Assembly (NCBI GenBank): GCA_903842475.1
Contig: CAIMMA010000247.1
Span: forward strand, 1 to 21,061
Direction of reading: 5' to 3'
DNA: 21,061 bases
DNA from: an uncultured bacterium
GTDB taxonomy: Bacteria; Desulfobacterota; Desulfobulbia; Desulfobulbales; Desulfobulbaceae
The notes below the pieces were generated by a model. The model did not search any database and was not told where the DNA came from. It saw only the letters and a program-made list of their open reading frames with translations. Below, piece by piece: positions 16,226-21,061 of the stretch; the stretch's first letter is position 1; every line of letters begins with the position of its first letter. The position numbers and the translations under genes were made by a program.

Positions 16226-16254
16226 TTGACAAGCACAGCTGGAGAAGTTATTTT
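16226..16254 (+). promoter_or_regulatory. Sigma70-type promoter for rpsU
   Basis: A perfect -35 TTGACA (16226-16231), an ideal 17-bp spacer and a -10 TATTTT (16249-16254, 4/6 match). The predicted start is near 16261, giving a leader of about 55 nt that contains a small AGAGT/ACTCT hairpin. Confidence 0.65.
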
Positions 16255-16316
16255 TTAGAGTTTGAAAATACTCTTATTAAAGGCTTAGGCCAACCACCAA
16301 AGGAAGTGATGCAATT

Positions 16317-16511
16317 ATGATCGAAGTCGATGTCAGAGGTGACCTTGAATACGCGATCAGGCAGTTGAAGAAGAAACTGCAGATCGACGGTATTAAACGA
16401 GAGCTGAAACGGCGTGAATACTATGAAAAACCTAGTGTTAAAAAACGCCGCAAAGCAGCTGAGGCCCTGCGTAAACTTCGCAAATTCAACCGGGTCAGAA
16501 GCCGGTTCTGA
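16317..16511 (+). CDS. rpsU: 30S ribosomal protein bS21
   Basis: A small, very basic ribosomal protein needed for translation initiation on natural mRNAs. Its 64 residues include the family core LEYAIRQLKKKLQIDGIKRELKRREYYEKPS followed by the basic tail KKRRKAAEALRKLRKF. Length is normal for the short bS21 forms. AGGAAG lies ten bases before ATG 16317, a slightly long spacing. It has its own promoter and a strong terminator, so it is mainly monocistronic. The usual proteobacterial neighbours dnaG and rpoD are not downstream; xerD is. Confidence 0.95.
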   Translation: MIEVDVRGDLEYAIRQLKKKLQIDGIKRELKRREYYEKPSVKKRRKAAEALRKLRKFNRVRSRF

Positions 16512-16517
16512 GTTTAA

Positions 16518-16549
16518 AGCCCTGACGGTGCAACCGTCGGGGCTTTTTT
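16518..16549 (+). terminator. Rho-independent terminator of rpsU
   Basis: A 12-bp stem, AGCCCTGACGGT (16518-16529) with ACCGTCGGGGCT (16533-16544), has one G-U pair, a GCA loop and an immediate T6 run. It begins six bases after the rpsU stop codon. The T-run overlaps the only plausible start codon of xerD. Confidence 0.92.
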
Positions 16550-17477
16550 GTGTATCCTTCGTGTTCGAAAGCCACTGCAGATCAACGACTCCAGCGATCA
16601 TCTTCAGCTTTTCCTCCAGCACCTGACTGTCCAGCGGAGACTTGCCAGGAATACGGTTTCGTCATATCGTGCTGACCTTGTTTCTTTTTTTGATTATGTT
16701 GCGGGGGCGGGTCCATCGGCGCCAGAGGCCATCGGAAAAGAACAAATCCAGCAATTCTTTCGTTTCTGTCATGGGCGGGGTATCAGCGCTCGATCCAATG
16801 CCCGGCGCCTGGCGGCGCTCCGCGCCTTTTTTCTTTTCCTTTGTGAACGCGGCGTGCTCTCCGTCAATCCGACCGCCGAGATCGACGCGCCCAAAATAGG
16901 CCGTAGCCTCCCCAAAGCCCTCAGTGTCGCCGAAGTCGATACCCTGTTGCAACTGCCCGAGATTGCCCCTCCGCTGATTCTGCGGAATTACGCCATGCTG
17001 CATCTCTTGTACGGATCGGGACTCCGGGTTTCCGAGTTGGTCAACCTGCCGGTAAATGGCTGCAATCTGACCAGCTGCCATCTGCGCATTCTCGGCAAAG
17101 GCAACAAGGAACGGGTGGTCCCCTTTTCCGCCACCGCCGGAGACCTTATCAAAGAGTATATCGAACGGGGGCGTTCGCAGCTGCTCAAGCGTAAGCCCAG
17201 TCCGCTGCTGTTTATTTCCAACCGCGGCAGCAGTATGACCAGGAACCGCTTCTGGCAGATCATCCAGGAAATCGCCCTGCGAGCGGGGATCAGCAAAGCC
17301 ATCAGTCCGCACATGCTCCGCCACTCCTTTGCCACCCATCTCCTGGCGGGTGGAGCCGACTTACGTTCGGTCCAGATGATGCTGGGGCACACCGATATAT
17401 CTACCACCCAGATCTATACCCATATCGATGTCGACCGTTTGAAATCTTCCCACCGGCGGTTTCATCCGCGCGGCTAG
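16548..17477 (+). CDS. xerD: Site-specific tyrosine recombinase XerD
   Basis: Resolves chromosome dimers at dif together with XerC and FtsK. It has 309 residues as drawn. The N-terminal core-binding domain (about 15-105) is followed by the catalytic domain with all active-site residues: Arg160 (GSGLRVSEL), Lys184 (GKGNKER), His255 and Arg258 (SPHMLRHSFATHLL), His281 (MLGHTDISTTQ) and Tyr290 (QIYTHI). The C-terminal end, LKSSHRRFHPRG, matches XerD (E. coli ends in HHPRA) rather than XerC. The start is a problem: the frame has no ATG or GTG before the conserved domain, and TTG 16548 lies in the T-tract of the rpsU terminator. Confidence 0.92.
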   Translation: MCILRVRKPLQINDSSDHLQLFLQHLTVQRRLARNTVSSYRADLVSFFDYVAGAGPSAPEAIGKEQIQQFFRFCHGRGISARSNARRLAALRAFFLFLCERGVLSVNPTAEIDAPKIGRSLPKALSVAEVDTLLQLPEIAPPLILRNYAMLHLLYGSGLRVSELVNLPVNGCNLTSCHLRILGKGNKERVVPFSATAGDLIKEYIERGRSQLLKRKPSPLLFISNRGSSMTRNRFWQIIQEIALRAGISKAISPHMLRHSFATHLLAGGADLRSVQMMLGHTDISTTQIYTHIDVDRLKSSHRRFHPRG

Positions 17478-19633
17478 GCCGTGGCCGCAATGTTTGGCTG
17501 GGTGGAGGCCTGGGGTTCCAGCGGCAATCTGATGGTGAATTCGGTCTGGCCGGGCACTGAGCGTACGGCAATCGTGCCGCCATGGGCTCGAATTATGCCG
17601 TAGGAGACCGGCAGGCCGAGTCCCGTCCCCTCCACCGCCGACTTGGTGGTGAAAAAAGGTTCAAAAATATGGTCGAGGTTTTCTGGTTTAATTCCCGGAC
17701 CATCATCGCCCACCGTCACCATTATTTCTTCTTCCCCAAGCGCAGTGCCAATGGTCAAAGTCCCGCCTTCTGCGGTCAAGGCATCGCCGGCGTTGATGAG
17801 CAGGTTGATGAAAACTTGGCGAATCTGATCTTCCACCGCCCGCAATAGGAGGGGGTGATCGTGGTATTTCCTGATGAGGGTGATGTTCTTTTTGGCCAGG
17901 AGGTTCTGGTGCAACTTTAAGGTTTCATCCAATATCCGGTGCAGGTCGAATTCGGTCTTTCTGCCGACGGAGGGGCGATTGAACTGCTGGAGATCGCGGA
18001 TCAGTTTACGCATGCGGTCACATTCGTTTTCCGCCAGCTGCAACAGGTTTTTATCCTCCGGGGAAAGGCTTGGGCGCTGCTTGACATCACGCAGGGCAAA
18101 GCGGACTCCGAGGAGCGGATTGCCGAATTCATGGGCAATGGAAGCTGCCAGTTTGCCGATGGCCTCCAGTTTCTGGGCATGGTGTAATTGTTCCGCCAAC
18201 TGGAGTTCTCGCGTGGTGTCGCGTCCCATGGCCACCACATTGGTCAGTTGCCCTTGTGGATTAAGGATGGGAAAAATGATTGACTCCAGATGAATGGTTC
18301 GCCCCAAGGCATTGGTGGCGTTGAAGGTGCCGATCCAGGTCTCGCCGTTACTGATCGACTTGGCCACGCCCTCGATCTGCTGTTCAAGATGCAATCCTTG
18401 GAATGCCTCGATAACGTTTTTGCCTGCCAATTCGTTTATCTTAAATCCTGTTACCGTCTCGAAGCTGGTATTGACAAATTCGATCCTGCCGATGGCATCA
18501 ACGATAAGGATCACGGCTGGCGCCTGGCGGACAACCTTGGTGAACAGTTGTTTTATCTGTTCAAGTTTCTGTTGCTGGCTGATATCGGCAAAGAAAACGA
18601 GGGCGCCGGTGCATTGCTTATGCTCCAGTAAGGGGTAGGACCGCACGGAAATGAACAACAACTCGCCGTCCGGACGACAAATCGGCATTTCATCGGTGAT
18701 CAAGACTCTTTGCTCCCTGATGGTCGCCCTGACCTGTTCGCCGAGCAGATCAGGGTGCGGCAACTCCAGGCAATCATGGGCGAACCATTCCAGGATGGGG
18801 CAACCGATTAACAGATCGGGTGCGGCCGCCAGGAAATGATCCTGCCCTGCCCGATTGATGAAGGTGCAGATTCCTTGGAGATCGACACCAAAAATTGCTT
18901 CTTCGGTGGTATCGAAAAAGAGCCGGAGATGTTGTTCCTTGGTCCGCAAATCCAGAAAAGCCTGGAAGCCGGTTTGGCAAAGGGCGTTGAGCGTTGCCGT
19001 GACCTGATCGAGTTCATCGGGTTGCCGGGAAGGGGAACGGTCCAGTTGCAACGGCCGGGGTTTGCTGTTGCGGATATCGATCACCTCGACATATTCCGCC
19101 AACTTGGCCAGATGCCGGGAAATATTTTTTCGAAACAGCAGAAGGATAAAGCCGGAGACCAGAAAGGTCTTCACCGCATTGCTGCTGAGGAGGATGATGA
19201 CTCTACGCAACAGGCGCTGATACACGCCATCGATCGAAGCCATTACTCGTAGACGGCCGATCTGTTCAGGTGTGCCGCGAACCAAATGATACAGCGGGAA
19301 AATACGGGAAAGGCTGTTGTCCGCAACCGGCGCGCCTTTTGTCCAGGCGATTTGGTCGCCCATCTCGACCGCGGCGTAGACGATATCCTGACGCATAATC
19401 AATCCTTCGAGTTGCAGATTGACCTGGAGATCATCAAGAATCCAGACACTTTCTTCCAGCGGCCTGATGCTGGTTGTTTCTATGGAAGTGAAAAAAGACT
19501 GAATATCAGCGAGATCTTTCTGGTAGTCGAGGTACAGCTGCAGGGCCGTTACCAACAGCGTCACCACGGTACTGAACAAAATGACCTGCAGGGTCAGGCG
19601 ATAGGAAATACGATTTTTTTTCCAGAGCGCCAA
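17474..19633 (-). CDS. Membrane sensor histidine kinase with two PAS domains
   Basis: A 719-residue inner-membrane kinase from TTG 19633 (GAGG nine bases upstream). TM1 spans about 13-34. The periplasmic domain of about 110 residues contains RPLEESVWILDDLQVNLQLEG. TM2 spans about 145-167, followed by a HAMP-like linker (to about 225), PAS1 (about 236-352), PAS2 (about 365-475), a HisKA domain with His501 in AASIAHEFGNPLLG, and a HATPase domain with DDGPGI (from 643), FEPFFTTK and GTGLGLPVSYGI. There is no receiver domain, so a separate response regulator is needed, but none is adjacent. The signal is unknown. The gene ends head-on with xerD, the two stops sharing CTAG. Confidence 0.92.
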   Translation of the reverse strand: MALWKKNRISYRLTLQVILFSTVVTLLVTALQLYLDYQKDLADIQSFFTSIETTSIRPLEESVWILDDLQVNLQLEGLIMRQDIVYAAVEMGDQIAWTKGAPVADNSLSRIFPLYHLVRGTPEQIGRLRVMASIDGVYQRLLRRVIILLSSNAVKTFLVSGFILLLFRKNISRHLAKLAEYVEVIDIRNSKPRPLQLDRSPSRQPDELDQVTATLNALCQTGFQAFLDLRTKEQHLRLFFDTTEEAIFGVDLQGICTFINRAGQDHFLAAAPDLLIGCPILEWFAHDCLELPHPDLLGEQVRATIREQRVLITDEMPICRPDGELLFISVRSYPLLEHKQCTGALVFFADISQQQKLEQIKQLFTKVVRQAPAVILIVDAIGRIEFVNTSFETVTGFKINELAGKNVIEAFQGLHLEQQIEGVAKSISNGETWIGTFNATNALGRTIHLESIIFPILNPQGQLTNVVAMGRDTTRELQLAEQLHHAQKLEAIGKLAASIAHEFGNPLLGVRFALRDVKQRPSLSPEDKNLLQLAENECDRMRKLIRDLQQFNRPSVGRKTEFDLHRILDETLKLHQNLLAKKNITLIRKYHDHPLLLRAVEDQIRQVFINLLINAGDALTAEGGTLTIGTALGEEEIMVTVGDDGPGIKPENLDHIFEPFFTTKSAVEGTGLGLPVSYGIIRAHGGTIAVRSVPGQTEFTIRLPLEPQASTQPNIAATA

Positions 19634-19768
19634 AAACTGTTACCTCATCTGCTATCAGGGGCAAGATCGTCTTGAAGTACACCCGCATCTGAGCCTGCCG
19701 ACTACTTGGCGCCAGCGCCGGTTTTCTGAAGGGCCGGGAGGTGATCGCCGCATGTCCGCGTCCGGCTC

Positions 19769-20545
19769 TTAGGACGTAATTTCCAGCAACGGACAGGTCT
19801 GCAGCTGGCCGGCCAGCAATACCTGCAAGGAACTGTGCTTGGGCCGCAAGCGGCGGCGGACTTCCTCCTGCACCAGATCCGGGTGATTGTTGATGGCGCT
19901 GAGATGGGCGAGCACCAAGAGTTGCAGGTGATGCTCCGCCAGAAGGGCAGCCAGATCAACCGAGTCGCCATTGGCCAGATGCCCACGGCTGGACAGAACC
20001 CGCTGCTTGAGCGCGAGCGGATACGGCCCTTCCTGCAACATCTGCACATCATGGTTGGCCTCGAGGATCAGGGCCTGGCATTGTTGCAGGTGATGCTTGA
20101 TGAGTTGGGTGATTTTGCCGGTGTCGGTGCAGTAGCCCAGACGGCTGGTCCCATCGCTGACCACGAAACCAACCGGATCGGCGGTGTCATGGGACACCGA
20201 AAAAGGATGAATATGCAGATCACCGATGACGAACGGTTCGCCGGTGCCGAATTCCCGATGTACCGGCAGCGGCCCGATCCGATGTGCCGCGGCCCGATGG
20301 GTGGCGCCGTTGGCGTACACCGGAAGGTTCAGCCGCCGAGCGAGCACCCCGACCCCTTTGATGTGGTCATCGTGTTCATGGGTGATGACCAAGGCGGTGA
20401 GCATCTCCGGGACCAGGCCCAAACGGGTAAGCCGGCCGATAATTTCCTTGCCGGAAAAACCGTTGTCAATGAGCAGGCGGGTGGAGCCGGATTCCACCAA
20501 AGTGCAGTTCCCCTTGCTACCGCTGCCCAAAACCGAAAATTTCAT
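19769..20545 (-). CDS. MBL-fold metallo-hydrolase, WalJ/YycJ-like
   Basis: A 258-residue cytosolic metallo-beta-lactamase-fold protein. It starts MKFSVLGSGSKGNCTLVES, the signature N-terminus of the YycJ/WalJ group, and has the dinuclear metal motif THEHDDH (His56, His58, Asp60, His61). Later histidine/aspartate blocks are VSHDTADPVG, CTDTG, LEANHD and HLANGDS. WalJ-type proteins are proposed 5'-to-3' exonucleases acting in mismatch repair or coordinating replication and division; the substrate here is not evident from sequence. ATG 20545 is chosen because it overlaps the dut stop as ATGA, giving translational coupling. A longer frame to 20650 only shadows dut. Confidence 0.88.
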   Translation of the reverse strand: MKFSVLGSGSKGNCTLVESGSTRLLIDNGFSGKEIIGRLTRLGLVPEMLTALVITHEHDDHIKGVGVLARRLNLPVYANGATHRAAAHRIGPLPVHREFGTGEPFVIGDLHIHPFSVSHDTADPVGFVVSDGTSRLGYCTDTGKITQLIKHHLQQCQALILEANHDVQMLQEGPYPLALKQRVLSSRGHLANGDSVDLAALLAEHHLQLLVLAHLSAINNHPDLVQEEVRRRLRPKHSSLQVLLAGQLQTCPLLEITS

Positions 20546-21036
20546 GGGAGTTCCGCCTCGGTGCGCGGGCGATCCGCGGGTTGCATCCCTGTATGGCCGA
20601 AGCCGCCACTGCCGCGAAGCGTGGGTTCCAGCGCCGGTACCACCTGCCACTCCGCTCGGGAAACCGGTGCCAGAATCAATTGGGCGATGCGGTCACCCCG
20701 CTGGATAGTGAAGGCGGCGCGGCCGAGATTGATCAGACCTACCTTGACCTCGCCCCGGTAATCGGCATCAATGGTTCCCGGGGCATTGACCACGGTCACC
20801 CCATGCTTTACCGCCAGACCGGAACGGGGGCGAACCTGTATTTCATATCCGTCGGGGATAGCCACGGCAAACCCGCAGGGCACCAGGCTGATCGTGCCGG
20901 GTTCGAGCACTAGCGGTTCCCGGAGGGCGGCGCAGACGTCCATGCCTGCCGCGAAGGCCGTTTCGTACGCCGGCAATCGCAACCCTTCAGCCTGTTGCTG
21001 GTCGATCCAGGTAAAGGCCACACGCACCGTTTGCAT
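20542..21036 (-). CDS. dut: dUTP diphosphatase (dUTPase)
   Basis: Hydrolyses dUTP to dUMP and pyrophosphate, keeping uracil out of DNA and feeding dTMP synthesis. It has 164 residues in the trimeric family, with all five motifs in order: AGMD (30-33), PRSGLAVKHG (70-79), GTIDADYRGEVKVGLIN (87-103, catalytic Asp90), RGDRIAQLIL (113-122) and RGSGGFGHTG (141-150, P-loop-like). A tail of 14 residues follows motif 5, longer than usual, because the frame runs on into the walJ-like start. AAGGGGA precedes ATG 21036. Only 25 nt of upstream sequence is in the window, so an upstream operon partner cannot be excluded. Confidence 0.95.
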   Translation of the reverse strand: MQTVRVAFTWIDQQQAEGLRLPAYETAFAAGMDVCAALREPLVLEPGTISLVPCGFAVAIPDGYEIQVRPRSGLAVKHGVTVVNAPGTIDADYRGEVKVGLINLGRAAFTIQRGDRIAQLILAPVSRAEWQVVPALEPTLRGSGGFGHTGMQPADRPRTEAELP

Positions 21037-21061
21037 AACGTTTCCCCTTGCCTTCTTGTGC

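Noticed and set aside
19634..19768. GGCGCCAGCGCC hairpin between the walJ-like gene and the kinase as a terminator
   Set aside because: Arms are only five bases with a two-base loop, which is too weak to support.
1..21061. CRISPR array, tRNA, transposase or phage genes
   Set aside because: I saw no regularly spaced repeats, cloverleaf-like segments, transposase motifs or phage structural proteins while reading both strands.

Overview
The window is about 21 kb of fairly GC-rich bacterial chromosome. It carries housekeeping and envelope genes, with no RNA gene, insertion sequence, phage gene or CRISPR array that I can see. The gene set (RecBC, a divergent TatC, a DUF523 protein, a molybdenum-cofactor-carrier-like protein, PAS-rich orphan histidine kinases, an iron-sulfur-type uracil-DNA glycosylase relative and a short bS21) suggests a Desulfobacterota lineage, perhaps Desulfobulbales-like. 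That placement is an inference from protein style, not from a marker comparison.

Layout, left to right. On the minus strand, recC (2719-5934) runs into recB (2732 to beyond the left edge). The two overlap by 14 nt, and any recD would lie off-window to the left. Divergent from recC is a 948-residue hybrid sensor kinase (6117-8963, plus). A SLOG-fold molybdenum-cofactor-carrier-like gene converges on it (8992-9468, minus). A non-coding stretch of about 0.5 kb follows, with a good sigma70-type promoter that drives mepK (9964-10530, plus). MepK is a Tat-exported murein endopeptidase. A 64-residue hypothetical (10750-10944, plus) then converges, across a long imperfect hairpin, on an ftsB-udg pair (minus, 12326 down to 11016). 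A DUF523 gene (12354-12776, plus) converges with tatC (12817-13557, minus).

serS (13757-15028, plus) and ddl (15075-16022, minus) converge over a near-perfect palindrome. rpsU (16317-16511, plus) has a clear promoter and a textbook intrinsic terminator, and xerD (16548-17477, plus) starts inside that terminator's T-tract. xerD and a second membrane histidine kinase (17474-19633, minus) share a CTAG as overlapping stop codons. At the right end, dut (20542-21036, minus) is translationally coupled by ATGA to a WalJ/YycJ-type metallo-hydrolase (19769-20545, minus).

Functional themes are DNA end processing, base-damage handling and chromosome resolution (recBC, the udg-like gene, dut, xerD); cell wall and division (mepK, ftsB, ddl, walJ-like); protein export (tatC, with MepK a plausible Tat client); translation (serS, rpsU); and signalling through two kinases with no response-regulator gene beside them. 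I found no convincing new multigene system. The most interesting points are protein-level departures from well-studied family members: a RecC with changes at positions that read Chi in E. coli, a TatC lacking the loop glutamate used in twin-arginine recognition, and a UDG-family protein that keeps its cluster cysteines but has lost the canonical first active-site motif.
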